A stretch of DNA of 43,821 nucleotides, from NCBI GenBank assembly GCA_019649035.1, contig BMAT01008625.1:67150-110970 (forward strand), in the 5' to 3' direction. This stretch comes from Elysia marginata. Its lineage: Eukaryota > Mollusca > Gastropoda > Plakobranchidae. Of the stretch, positions 1-11,490 are shown piece after piece. Positions within the stretch are counted from its first letter, which is position 1, and the number at the start of each line of letters is the position of its first letter. The notes under the pieces were generated by a model. It was not told where the DNA came from and searched no databases. It saw only the letters and a list, made by a program, of their open reading frames with translations. A program made the translations under genes and the position numbers.

Positions 1-194
1 TCACTAGGAATCACTAGGAATCACTTGGAATCACTAGGAATCACTAGTGATTTCTCGAGTGATTCCTAGTGATTCCATGTGATTCCTAGTGATTCCTAAT
101 AATTTTCAGTGATTCCTAGTGATTCCAAGTGATTCCAAGTGATTCCTAGATTAATTACTGGTGATTCCTAGTGATTCCAAGTGATTCCTAGTGA
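1..194. repeat. 10-bp minisatellite with an internal orientation switch
   Basis: Bases 1-49 are five units of TCACTAGGAA. From about 55 to 194 the same unit runs in the opposite direction as GTGATTCCTA, with variants TTCCAA and TTCCAT and two short interruptions (near 96-108 and 150-162). The switch lies at the palindromic TCACTAGTGA near 42-51. The right end merges into the 3' end of a SINE on the minus strand, so the array may have grown from that element's tail. Confidence 0.9.
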
Positions 195-356
195 TTTCGA
201 GAGAAAGTAGCACCGACCATCACTTAGCCTCAGCCGGTCACATTATACTGACACCGACCCAACCAGTAGGGGCCCGGACTGTGCTCGGCTGTGTTTCGAA
301 CCCGCGACCTCTTGGCCACGGAGCGAAGCCACTACCAACTGAGCTATCTAGGCCCC
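195..356 (-). mobile_element. tRNA-derived SINE
   Basis: On the minus strand the element begins GGGGCCTAGATAGC at 356. It has an A box TAGCTCAGTTGGT (346-334) and a B box GGTTCGAAAC (302-293), spaced as in a tRNA. The T stem does not pair on its 3' side and there is no matching acceptor strand, so this is not a working tRNA gene. A non-tRNA body follows down to about 195 and runs into the minisatellite. Transcription would be by RNA polymerase III from the internal boxes. Confidence 0.8.
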
Positions 357-705
357 GCTATAAAACTACGGTGTTTCCTTACAGTCAGTTTTGACGGACT
401 ATTTTTTAAATTTCGAAATTAAAATTAAATATGTTCCCCCGGTCCGATTTTGGTAAACTTTATAAAGCCAAACTACATGATGAAAAAATAAAATAATAGA
501 AAGCAATTAGTTTGAGGTTCAGATCTAATTTTCCTGGACTATTATATGCTTATTTCCGACCGGGTCTCATAAAACAAAAACAGTACTTCATCGTTAATAA
601 CCAGCAATTTACGCTAAAATAGACCACCACTCACGCTAACGTGAAATGAATTGGTAGTAGCAAGTTACAGGCCCAGAGAACAAGGCAAGTGCCAGAGTCA
701 TTCAC
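357..705. other. No gene recognised
   Basis: AT-rich spacer between the SINE and the foldback element. I see no coding or RNA signal. Confidence 0.7.
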
Positions 706-925
706 TAGAGACCTTTAGCACACGCACCGTGTCTCAATACGCGTACGTGAAAATCGGGAAAGCAGATTGAGAAACTATAAAAATAATGAAACCAGTTTCT
801 AAAAATAGAACATTCTGTGGGTCTATTTTTAGAAACTGGTTTATTTATTTTTATAGTTTCTCAATCTGCTTTCCCGATTTTCACGTACGCGTAGTGAGAC
901 ACGGTGCGTGTGCTAAAGGTCTCTA
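706..925. mobile_element. Foldback element: near-perfect 220-bp palindrome
   Basis: Two arms of about 104 bases (706-809 and 822-925) are reverse complements around a 12-base loop (810-821). The 21 bases next to the loop (789-809 with 822-842) pair perfectly, and I see only a few mismatches along the arms, such as AATGAA opposite TTTATT and one in the ACGCGTACGTG segment. The outer ends read TAGAGACC and GGTCTCTA. A 72-codon open frame here is a by-product. This fits a foldback MITE, or a single-arm element duplicated head to head. A lone arm lies at 41656-41757. Confidence 0.85.
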
Positions 926-1618
926 TTGTTTACAATTCGAAAACAAAATAACATGTTTTTGCGTTTCTTTAAAATGGAAAAAACACACCAATGGAGGAAA
1001 TTAGATCAGAAATGGAAAAAACCGCACAGTATTGAAATTACTACCGAGGGTTTATTATGTTAATAAACAAACACAATTATTTCTTGCGTCCATGGTAAGT
1101 TAAGTTGGATATCGCAATTTTCACTTTCATATGCGTTTCTGTTTTAAAGAAAAGATTTTCCCAATCTTGCAAACATGACAAAAATAAGAATTTCAAAATA
1201 TTCAAATAAAGCAGAAGGTTTAGATAACAATACACCGGAGACACAGAGAGAAGACATTTCTGCTTCAGTTGACATGCTGCGTAGCCTGAAGATAGGACGA
1301 AGGTAAGAAACAAACGGAAGGATCAACATCTAATAAGATTGTCGAAGAGAGGAGACTTGAGTTATTGCAAAAATTATTGAGGCATCATACTTTTGTCTTT
1401 AACAGGAAAAGCAGAATTAAAATATAAAAAAAAACATAGTCATGTGTAGACCAGACAGCAACACTACACATTAAACTAGACCAGTCAGTATAAAAGAACT
1501 CTACTTTATTTAAACAAATTCACCGATAGTCTGGGGCTAACGTGTGAGCAACTCATAGCTAGATCTGTTTTGCGCAAAAAGGTTATAAAATCATAAGTTT
1601 GCTAAGTATGTCATCTTG
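926..1618. other. No gene recognised
   Basis: AT-rich sequence. The short minus-strand open frames at 1313-1077 and 1329-1144 overlap each other and show no recognisable domain. Confidence 0.65.
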
Positions 1619-1869
1619 AGCTCTTTGTCCTAGCGGCAAGACACGTGTTCAGAGATTGGGAGATGCGTGGTACGATTCCCGGCTGAGACAATCCAAGGAC
1701 GTTAAAATTTGTATTATCAGCTGATCCGCCTAGTGTCTGGCATTATGGATTTAGTGCTAAGTCTGGTTGGCCTGGTGTCACTCTCCTTACATCGCAGTGT
1801 GGCAACACGCTTTCAATTGTCCACAGCGCCGTTGACTGGGACGTTAAAATTGAAAACAACCAACCAACC
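1619..1869 (+). mobile_element. tRNA-derived SINE with CAAC tail
   Basis: A degenerate tRNA-like head has an A box near TCCTAGCGGCAAGAC (about 1628-1642) and a B box GGTACGATTCCCG (about 1669-1681). The body contains TGGTGTCACTCTCC and GCAGTGTGGCAAC, then GTTGACTGGGACGTTAAA, and it ends in a CAACCAACCAACC tail. I associate this 3' GGGACGTTAAA segment with mollusc SINEs from memory. Confidence 0.75.
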
Positions 1870-4760
1870 TGTTATCCTAAACTACAGGTTTGCCTGTTAG
1901 TGTGGTCGGTGGTACAATAGCGGTTGTTGTTTGCCTTTATCACATGCTTAGGCCAGAGAAAAAATATCCTCCAATTTTTATTTTACCCAGAAAATTCACT
2001 CAGTTCATCTAGAACAAAACCATAAACTTCCCGCAGAAAAGAACACAAAGAGTTAAAAAGTAATCTTGTTCTATTGGCTGGAAGATATCAGATTTTCTTA
2101 ATCTCTGGATTAGGGGGTAAGCTGGTCCAGCTACTATGGACGTGGGTTAACCAGTCATTCCACAAAAAAGCGAAATGGTACTAAAATCAGCTACGCATCC
2201 AAAGTATTCAGAAAATAGGAGAGAAAGATTAGGATTAGTTTACATTTTTTCAAGGTTTCGGGTAGAATCACAATAAAATCGGTGACTCTTTGAGCAGTGT
2301 ACTGCCTTATTCCCCTGCAACAACAGTGAAAATCACGTGGTAGATATATTTATGTCAGAACCGTGAAAAGACAAACGGTCAACAGTCAACCAAATAAACG
2401 TTACATATTTAACCAGATACACTCAACAGTATCTGATAAGTTGGCCAAAGGCTGCGCAGTGTGGTTCAGATAGTTAAACACGAAGTAGTAACGTCGTATT
2501 CGCGATTATACAAACTTAGACTATAGTGGCAAGTGGTATATCACAACAAGTAAGTTTGCAATATGAAGATAACCATAACATTATTTTTTATAACTTATTC
2601 TAGTCAGAATAGTTTAAGTATTCGAAGTAACTTCAGGGTCGATGTTAATCTGAGCAAAACTAGACAAAATTTTAAAAAAAAGTAGGAATCCATTCAGAAG
2701 CTAGCAATCAGCCGCGAAAAGGAAAATAAAAAAAAATCATCCTGCGCACATGCACAATGAATGAACTCCTTTAATTACATCAAAAGTTATTTGTACTTTT
2801 GAAGCATGTGAAATGCCATCTATATTAAAATCTGCCAATGTCAAACCTTTAATCAACAAAACAGAGTTGGGCAAAAATGTCTGGAAGAACTATAGACCAG
2901 TTTGAATGAGCTTAACTATCATGTCCATACTGTTTCTCTTAAACTATCTTTGAGTCATCATTTATCTTGTGGATGGATCCATTACTTATACATTTTACAA
3001 AAAAAAATCTCAGCTCTGCCGTAAGAAAACCTAAGTTTCTCTCTCTCTTTCTCTTTCTATCTCTCTCTTTGGTTGACTATAACTTTTCATAATGAAACTC
3101 AGAGGACTACAAATTTTAAAAATAACCAGTTTCAAATATAGTGTCAATTTTAATTGAAACAAAGAAAGTGATAACAAAGTCAGTTTTTTTCTTGGATTAG
3201 GACTTCCTTCCAATTATAGGGCCTATTGAAATTAGTTGATACGATATCGCCTACAACTAAAGTTACAAGACATTGCAGCATGCAAGCACAGATCTGCTCG
3301 CCATGATGTGGTGACAGATTAATAGCAAAGCTCTTTCTAGACAGAGATTTAACGATCGTTTCGTTGTTTTCATTTTTTGATGGCGCAGATCGGAGGACTA
3401 GATCACATAATCATAAATTCGAAATCACTAAATAGTTATTGAACTATCAAACATAGATTTTCTAAGACATTTCTTTCGAAAAGAAAGAGATCTCCCTAGA
3501 TGTCAGCCCTAATTGGGATTGATTGCGAAATCTACCAACTTTTGACCCTGAAAGCTCCTTTTCTGTCCATATCAATCCTTATATGGTGATAACCTGTTCG
3601 AAAAAAAATCTTCGTACACGGCAATACCAATTTCCGCTAAGATGTAAGACTGATACTCTAATACCTTGCGTTCTTTCAACACAAACAACGCGTGTTGTGC
3701 ACGATATACAAAATACCATTTTGTTGTCGAAGACTTTTATCGGCTCTTCTGCGGAAAGATCGAACCTAATCGTAAAATAGTCCATTAGTTCAAAGACATT
3801 TGTCTTCCCTTCTGAAGAAATCTGAACTTTTTGTAAACATTAGCCTAGTATACCAAATAATGGTCAAACAGCAAATTCCACCACCGCCCACGTGACAAAA
3901 GATGCCTATTGTAAATGCCTAAGAAGACACTGGCTCGTGATGCTAGGCCGTGTTTTGCCCTTGGCAATCAAAGTGAAGCATCTCCTAGATGGTTTATACT
4001 GCATGCTGCACTTTGACTGTCATTGGTAGCATTACACTAGAAGTATCTATGTCTAGAAAGGATCTCGCTACGTGAGACCGAAGAGTCTAAATTCCGTTTG
4101 ACATAATTATGTGTGGTCAACATTCACTGCAAGCCTAGCGCGTGATGTCGGGACAGAGTAAATTTCGTCATTCCACGTAACATTTTTCGTCAAAGTAAAA
4201 GTTCATTCACCGTGTTAAGTAACAGGATTGCATCTCCGAGCACCGAAGTCTGATAGCCATAAAAAATCAATATCGAGAGTAGAGATAAACAGATTTTCTC
4301 AAAAGTTCAGACAGCTAAAAATACACACAAAATGCAACAGTTTTTTAAACACGGGCATGAAAAAGGCGAAAATTCTACAGTGAAGAATTAATTTTCAGAT
4401 ATAGGTTACACAAAAATATAGACTGATCTGAGATAAAAGTCATGCCGTGGAACAGTGTTGATGTTACTTCAGTGATTTAATAGCGGCTACTTTTGTACGA
4501 AGTCAAGGTTTGCGTATAGGATAGTCTTTTATTAGAAGGTCCATGAATAGGCACTGACTTAAGCATTCATAATTTTGTGTAGTATTAACTTTTCCAGAAA
4601 TAAATGTACTGAGTAAGTAAGATTATACTTGGACTGACTTCAGCATGCGGGAATGAAACGAGTGGTTAGAGAATCATTGCGAGCTTACGGCAGACACAAA
4701 TGCACCCCAATGCTGCCGAGGCCTAAAATTGCGCCCATTAAACGCTTGGTTACTGAAAGT
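1870..4760. other. No gene recognised
   Basis: AT-rich DNA with a short CT-rich patch at about 3037-3070. The 85-codon open frame at 3523-3780 and its 68-codon antisense partner are not recognised and carry no motif, so I treat them as chance frames. Confidence 0.6.
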
Positions 4761-4948
4761 TTATTAGATCACTTCTATGGAAGCATTCCAAAGTTCATCT
4801 GTGTACCTTATTACATCACTCCTATGGAAGCATTCCAAATTTCATCTGTGTACCTTATTAGATCACTTCTATGGAAGCATTCCAAATTTCATCTGTGTAC
4901 CTTATTAGATAACTTCTATGGAAGCATTCCAAATTTCATCTGTGTACC
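4761..4948 (+). repeat. 47-bp tandem repeat, four copies
   Basis: Four consecutive 47-base units start at 4761, 4808, 4855 and 4902. Each runs from TTATTAGAT to TCTGTGTACC with only a few base differences. They fill exactly 188 bases. An open frame of 120 codons (4653-5015) crosses them, but 47 is not a multiple of three, so the same DNA is read in successive frames. That argues against a conserved protein. Confidence 0.95.
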
Positions 4949-5990
4949 TATAAAATGTTCCCATATCGATTACAAAGAAATAGAGGAATTCCCAGAGAAA
5001 ACGGTTATTTTCTGAGACTCCTGTTGTAGGATTGAGTTTCGAAGAATACCACCAATTGGAACGTCTTTTATATAATAACGGACTGTATGAATTTCTCCTG
5101 GCTCGAAAATAAAGAAGTTAGCAGCTTTCATTTACAAAAGTCATCCTCCACAAAACATATTTTGTTTTGTGGAAGCTCTATATTAGTAGAACTGTTAAGT
5201 CTCGCTGGTAAACAAAGGGTTAATAGAAACCGAAAGAGAGAGAAAACCGTATTATGGAACAGAAAGAGATAGAAAAGGTTAACATCTAAGAAACTCTCTA
5301 GAGTCTTCTCAGATATATAAGTAAGGCTTTCTGGCTTATAAGACTTGAACTTTCGGTCAAAGTACCTGCTCAGTTGAAAGATCTAATAGGTAGAAAATAA
5401 ACAAGCAAAGTTGAAATAACCGAACTTTAAAAGTGCAGAGTGGTTAAAAAACAGTTGTCCTAAAGCAAATGGAAAACTACGAATCAAAGTATTTGAGATA
5501 GCTATATCACCATGATAGATTTGTGTTAGATTGAACCTCTGTCCAGTGGCCTTGTAGAACACCGTTAACACAAAAATGGGTTGCTTGAGGTGAAAACAGA
5601 TGAATTTAGGAAATTGTGTGAAATTTGATAATATTGCACAAAATTGGTGTAGCTTACATTTGTTTTAGCTAGGAATACAATACATAATACACATGTACAA
5701 GGTTTTTAGATTGCTCTCACAGGTATCCCATTTTACTACCTTTTTAGTTACTGCATGTAAGGAATACGTTAAAAGGTCAATTGGATATCTGGTTAAAACG
5801 AAAGAAAAAACAGGACAAAAAAAACCCATGGTATTTGGTAAAAGATAAGCAGGACTTACGGGAAAAGAAAAACATGATATACGTTAAAATTAACATGACT
5901 CACTGTGGTAGAAAGAAATATGACATTACAGAAAACGAGAAAAGTTATCGGCCCAATGGCCCGACACAAATGAACTAAGTGGAGAGTTAA
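4949..5990. other. No gene recognised
   Basis: AT-rich, locally A-rich sequence (5790-5950). Lys-rich open frames here are low-complexity translation. Confidence 0.6.
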
Positions 5991-6862
5991 GTGCATCAAG
6001 AGCTAAAAAAAACTCAGAATAGAAATACTTTCGATGTTTATTTCGACGGTTGTGATTTTTTAAGACACGCGAATCTCCGATGTGGGCTTCATCGTTCAGA
6101 GCATATCAACTTTTATCAAATTAGAAAAGAACTAGAAAATTTCAACCTTAAAATAAACGTGGACAAAACAGAGCTAACATCACTGAGAAAAGAAAAGAAT
6201 GGGTAGAGATCAGCAAAGTTGGATCCCTGCTTGAGAATGTTGATAGGAGGGAAAAGCTTTCAAATGTAGCATTAAATAAGTTAAGGGGGGTTTGGATCAG
6301 CAAAAGACAAAATATAGCGAAACATAAAACTCAAACTCTATAATGCATTCGTCAAATTTACCCTCAGATACAAATGAGCTACATGAGCCCTCACATGAGC
6401 CCTCACACAGGTCGAGTCACCCAAACTAGTTGCCTTCCATTGAAATAGCTTCATCAAGTATTAAACATCCGCTAGCCTACAAAAATAACAAACAAATCAT
6501 TATATGAGATATGCAATGAAAAGCTTTTGTCTATGCACATTGTCGAAAGTCGTTGGCGTCTCTTCGGCCACATTCTTAGGAGAGACATAGACATTCCAGC
6601 CAATGAAGCCATGCAGGCATACTTCAACCAAATGGCATGCACATATCGGGGAAGATTAACAACCACTTTACCTGTAATAAAAAACAAAGAACTCTCACAA
6701 GCTTACCCTCATGTAAAACTCAAGACTTCAAACGATCGACAAACCATGAGACTATTGGCACAAGACCAGAACAAGTGAAGAACTTTTACACGGAGGATCA
6801 CCGAGTTTGCTGAGGCAACCGACTCTGACGAGCCGAAGGTGAGCACCGGATAAGTAAAGTAA
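5991..6862 (+). mobile_element. Decayed non-LTR retrotransposon (LINE), C-terminal half
   Basis: Reading in shifting frames, the translation shows LKINVDKTEL near 6152-6181, typical of the segment after the RT palm in LINEs. Next comes KLKLYNAFVK near 6320-6358, then ESRWRLFGHILRRD with IPANEAMQAYF at about 6548-6630, LAQDQNK at 6758-6778, and RRITEFAEATDSDEP near 6798-6840. These match the C-terminal part of LINE reverse transcriptases. Stops and frameshifts separate the blocks, so it is dead. It ends in a TAAG-like tail near 6850-6862. Confidence 0.75.
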
Positions 6863-8046
6863 GTCATTAGATCAGCTATATCACCAGAAACACCTGTATC
6901 TTTTATAACTCAAGATGCAGCAGAGTGTACAACGTCCAAGTATGTTGTATAACTCTGACTTGTCGGAAACCGAGTAGCGTCAATTTTGTCCTTAACATCT
7001 GGATAGATGCAGGAAGCGTTATGAAGGCTGCCCACGCAATAAATATGACATCAATAAGACGTCAGTATCCGCCAAACCTTGCGTTATCACTGTGGGTGGG
7101 GCAACTTTTTCACAAGTGAAAGAATGGCGTCACCCAAGAGACGGGTTTTAGGACTTTACTGTCACTAAAGTCATTAAACGCTAACATATGTTATTTGGTT
7201 TTAATCAGAACAGCATTGATCACACATTAATTATGAAATCAGTGAGGTGTCAATGGTTGTTAAACTTTGAAAGAATGGGTAGGGCAACTTTTCTTATGAG
7301 CAAATTCAAACGGTAACCAAAAACATTTGTGAATAGACTTCCCTGTTACTTTTACAGCCGATGCGTCAAAGCTTAGCCATTGTTCTCTTTTTTACACTTG
7401 CAATTATTTTATCTGTCCCTAAAGATGCTGGAATATTTTGAATAAGTAAATTGAATAGGAGTCGCAGTAGAGCTGTGTGGATAAACAGGTCAAACTTTTA
7501 TATACCTTACTTTAAAAATTTGACTGGAATATTTTGAGCAGAGTTTTGTACAGAGCCAAAATTTATGTAAAGGTCAATCTGTAATAAATATCTGTTTAGC
7601 TTGATTTCACAGTATAAAATTTTATCATATCAGATTTCCAGTTATATTTGTTTTGACTAAACAAGACTTTCACGTTAAGTTTGCGCAATCCTGAGAATTT
7701 TGAAGTTTATTTTTATTTAATCAAACTACATTATTTTAAAACTCAATGTCCATCCCATGTTTCGCTTAGCCATGGCTATTCACAATAATGTGCTTTTGAA
7801 TGTACAAGACCTACAAAGCGCGATAAAAGACAGGGCAGTAATGCTTGCGCCATATCTTTAAGATATAGAAATATGAAATCCATAACAAAACGCTGAAAGC
7901 GCCATTTTTTCTTCTTTGCATTTCCTACCTAGGAGTTGAGGCTGTTACAATCTTAATATTACCATTTTTAATAATAGAAATGACATCTAAAACCAAGAAG
8001 TATATATAGAAATAAGCTGATTTCTCATAATATCTAAATTATTTTC
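6863..8046. other. No gene recognised
   Basis: AT-rich spacer. The 64-codon frame at 6925-7119 has no recognisable motif. Confidence 0.6.
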
Positions 8047-8400
8047 ATGTGCCCTGAAACATATAATAGTGTCCGCACAGTGACGCTACAAGATGACCAG
8101 CTGGGTACATACCCGGATGTTTCGACCGGTGCTAGGGTTCTATACCGCCCAGGCACATACCTCCCACAGAGGCCGAACTTATTAAAACATCAGAACTTGG
8201 AGGAGCTACTACCTCCGTCACTTCCACACCATGTAACGTCCACGAGAGAGGACAAACAGCTACTCCAACTCGAGGGCCAGGCCAGGAACTCGTGTCTAGT
8301 TTCTGTTTTCACTAAATGAGCTTTTTTGCGCCACGCAAACCACCAACATGACGTAATGGCGGGGACACGACTATAAAAGGAAAATAGCAAATATTGACTG
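8047..8400 (+). promoter_or_regulatory. GC-richer block with CRE-like site and TATA box
   Basis: This stretch is clearly richer in G and C than its surroundings. It carries a 90-codon open frame (8047-8319) that I do not recognise. Just after it lies a CRE-like TGACGTAA at 8349-8356 and a strong TATA box TATAAAAG at 8372-8379. It could be an orphan core promoter or part of an old LTR or another transposon. No gene is seen downstream. Confidence 0.3.
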
Positions 8401-10440
8401 TGCTGTCCTAATCTCCACCTATGGCTCCACTCACTGTTTAAAAAATCTGTTATGGTTTTTCATGATAACGTACTTAACGAGAAAATAGGGTCTAGGCTAT
8501 TCTTAACCTGTTTTGCATTTTTAAAGGCGCAACTGTGTGCGTACGTTTGGGGTTTTGGTGCGAACAACTTGAAGTATCAGGAGCAGTGAGTCTAAGGTTG
8601 ACCTTATTCCTGATTGTGACAGCCATGGAGGAAAACCGTATCTCTTTACTATGCTGAAAAGGCTGACAAAGCCAACTGTATATTTCAATCACATTATAAA
8701 ACACGATTTAAAGATGGAAAAGCGAATGTATCTTTGAAGAGAGGATATTACGTTGAAAATAGGGGTGTCGTTTGTGTAACAACCAATCTTCTGGGGGTAT
8801 ATTTATATATATCTAATGTTTAGTATAATACTTTTAGCACCAATCCGCCCCCGAAAAACATTTATAATGATTATGAAGTAATATTGATGATTTTGTAATC
8901 ATCATTAATTAAACTTCATGTGTATTTCAGATATCAGGTCTTTGATTTACTTAATAATCTACATTTCACGTTAAAATTTAGTATGAAAACAAAGCGGTCA
9001 AGAATATCTAAGATGTAAAAGATTTAAACTTAACGATTTTTTGCATGGCATGACTTGCAAGCAAAAGTTGTAACGTTATAGCATTGTTACGCAAGTTGAT
9101 CAATTTGTGTGTGTGTCGCCGAATTCTCTGATGACTACACGAACCAAGGTGCCATTCAAAAAGTCTAAACTTATCTCAAATAACTTAAAACGCTTTGGTC
9201 CGAGATGTTTTCTTTTAGGGCTAAGGTGGTACTCAAGAGTATTGAACGATTTATCGGATGAATAAACGCGGATCTTGAACAATTACAATATCAGATACTG
9301 ACATGAGTTATCGGCTTTTAACCCATGGGAGAATACTTGGATCGATTTTCTCAACAATTTTACACCCGACTAAAAAAATGTAGATTTAAACTTTCACATT
9401 ATGCAAAAGGATATTTGCTTTTTTTTAAATAAATAAATAATGGCAAGCTGGTCTGGAAACCCTCCAGAATCGTTTATCATCGAGATATGAAATAAATTCA
9501 GATGCAATATTATAGTCAGATTACATTTAAAATGACTGATTTATGGGGATAAAGGTTAGGTATTTTCTTTAGTAAGGGGTGTGATTGAGGCCTAAAAATG
9601 TTCAGTTAGGCCTATGTTTAACTTTTAAAAAATTAATATGGGTTGAAGGTGTTGCAATCTTAAAACGCTGAAGTTAGGCTTATGTTCTTTGATGAAAGTT
9701 TACATCGTACTGAATATCAATCCTATGAAAATATCAAGTTGCTGCGACTAAAAAAGCACATTAAGATGTGTTCAACATAAAAAGGCCTATGATAGTAAGG
9801 ACAGAGCAGCATTTCCGTGCTGGAAATTTTTCAAGTTATAGAGTTCAAATTTCTTCTCGTTAACCTTCATGTCGTCCGAAATGTTCATTACATTTTTATA
9901 ATCTTGTTTTATTCCACACGACATTTATTTCTAAAACTAACAAAATAAGATAGAAATTGTTGCCACAAAGTTTAGTCTTAGCTAAAATGACACCCCTGTG
10001 TGGAAATCATTTTACGTCTGAGGTCTACTAGAACTATCCAGCAAGGCACTTTTTGGAATATTTGCCACATTGTCGACGCCTTAGAGCATTTCAGCGGAGC
10101 GTAAGTTTTGTGAATGGCCTCCACCCTCAGGCTATTTAACACCAGAATAAAACAAGGCATGCCAGGGTCTCCGTATAAGCCAGACGCAAGTTAGGAGACG
10201 TTAAACTACTTAAAGACACGCCACGTTAAAATTAAGTAGAATCTAGCTTCATTGCGGGGTACTCTAACCTTGATAGTAAGTACAAGGAAAGTACATGTAC
10301 AATGAAAAATAGTTTGGGTGTACCAGGGAAATTCAGCCGGATAATTATGTAAATGGGCGCTGATGACACTATTTGTAGCTGCTGCCTATGTGTGATGTGG
10401 GAGTGTACATTTTCGTTGTAAACCTAACTCTAAAAGTCCT
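8401..10440. other. No gene recognised
   Basis: AT-rich sequence with short unsupported open frames on both strands. No repeat unit or RNA gene was recognised. Confidence 0.6.
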
Positions 10441-10740
10441 CTTTTGACGTTTGGTATTATCAATAAACATTAAAAATCTATTACAAGAATGGTCGTGGAA
10501 CTTTTCCGATGACCATCCAAGTGAGACATTATCATTATTGCTAGCACATGCCGATTTACGTTATAAAGTCTTCAACAATATTGTTTTATTTTTTATGTAT
10601 TTCGTTCTTATTGTATGTGTATTGCATCTGTCATATTTCCTACCATCACCCATTATTCTCGATGAATATACCCCAATAAGCTGTATACTGATTGATTAAA
10701 TAAACCAATCAATCAATCATTCAATCAATCAATTATTCAA
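10441..10740 (+). mobile_element. Possible transposon 3' end with (AATC)n tail
   Basis: An 82-codon open frame (10451-10699) ends at ATTGATTAA. It is followed directly by AAATAAACC and a run of AATC units with ATTC variants up to about 10740. Short tandem tails of this type mark 3' ends of non-LTR elements. The open frame itself has no domain I recognise, so family and boundaries are uncertain. Confidence 0.35.
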
Positions 10741-11490
10741 CAAAAATTACAGAACATTTCCATTGTAGTGATGCTTGTATTTGGATTGCTGCTGCGGCTG
10801 CGCGTGGCAGCTATGACGCAAAAAATGACAGGGATGATGTTATAGCAAATTGATCGTTAAACACAATACAAATCAGAGATCGATACGTATTCTTGCTCCT
10901 GAGATAACAAGACGCTGTTTTTTGGTTGAGATGCTTTTAATTATAGAGAATGGGATTAGAAGTCAACAATAGTAACGTCAGACCTCTAGAAGACGACACC
11001 CAAAAATACTACAGTGTCTTTTGTAACATACGCCTAGATTTTAGGGTCTTATTTAGGCACGTCTTTTACTTTTATAAATTAGTAAACATGTTAAACAAAA
11101 CAAATCAGGAGAAATACATTTGAAAGAAAAAAAAATTATCTTCAAAGTAAATCTTTCATGTAAGTTTTTATTTTTAAGATTGCTCTTAAGAGGCAGCGGG
11201 TAATATCATGTTTCTTTATGCAGATCTAGTATTGTCCTTAAAATATTTTCTAAAGAAGACTTCAGAACGTAAAGCGGCATGACTGTGCAAAACTGCAAGC
11301 ACTAAAAAAATTTCACTCGGATGGTCATCAGGAAAGTTTCATCACTCTTGTTAAAATTTTATTCCTAATATTGATAAAGAGCATGGTTATTGATAATAAA
11401 ACTTCCACTTAACACAAACTTCTGTAGTCTTCTATTGTCAAAGCACGGGAAAAGTTTCACGTTGTTATCACTGCATGCTCAAAGGTGAAA
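10741..11490. other. No gene recognised
   Basis: AT-rich spacer with no supported feature. Confidence 0.6.

Noticed and set aside
293-356. tRNA gene on the minus strand
   Set aside because: A and B boxes are good, but the T stem and acceptor stem do not pair, and a SINE body follows.
786-1004. 72-codon open frame, with a related start in the minus-strand frame 41687-41493
   Set aside because: Both arise from the foldback element and its lone arm, not from a shared gene; reading does not continue in common.
4653-5015. 120-codon open frame
   Set aside because: Most of it is a 47-bp tandem repeat read in changing frames.
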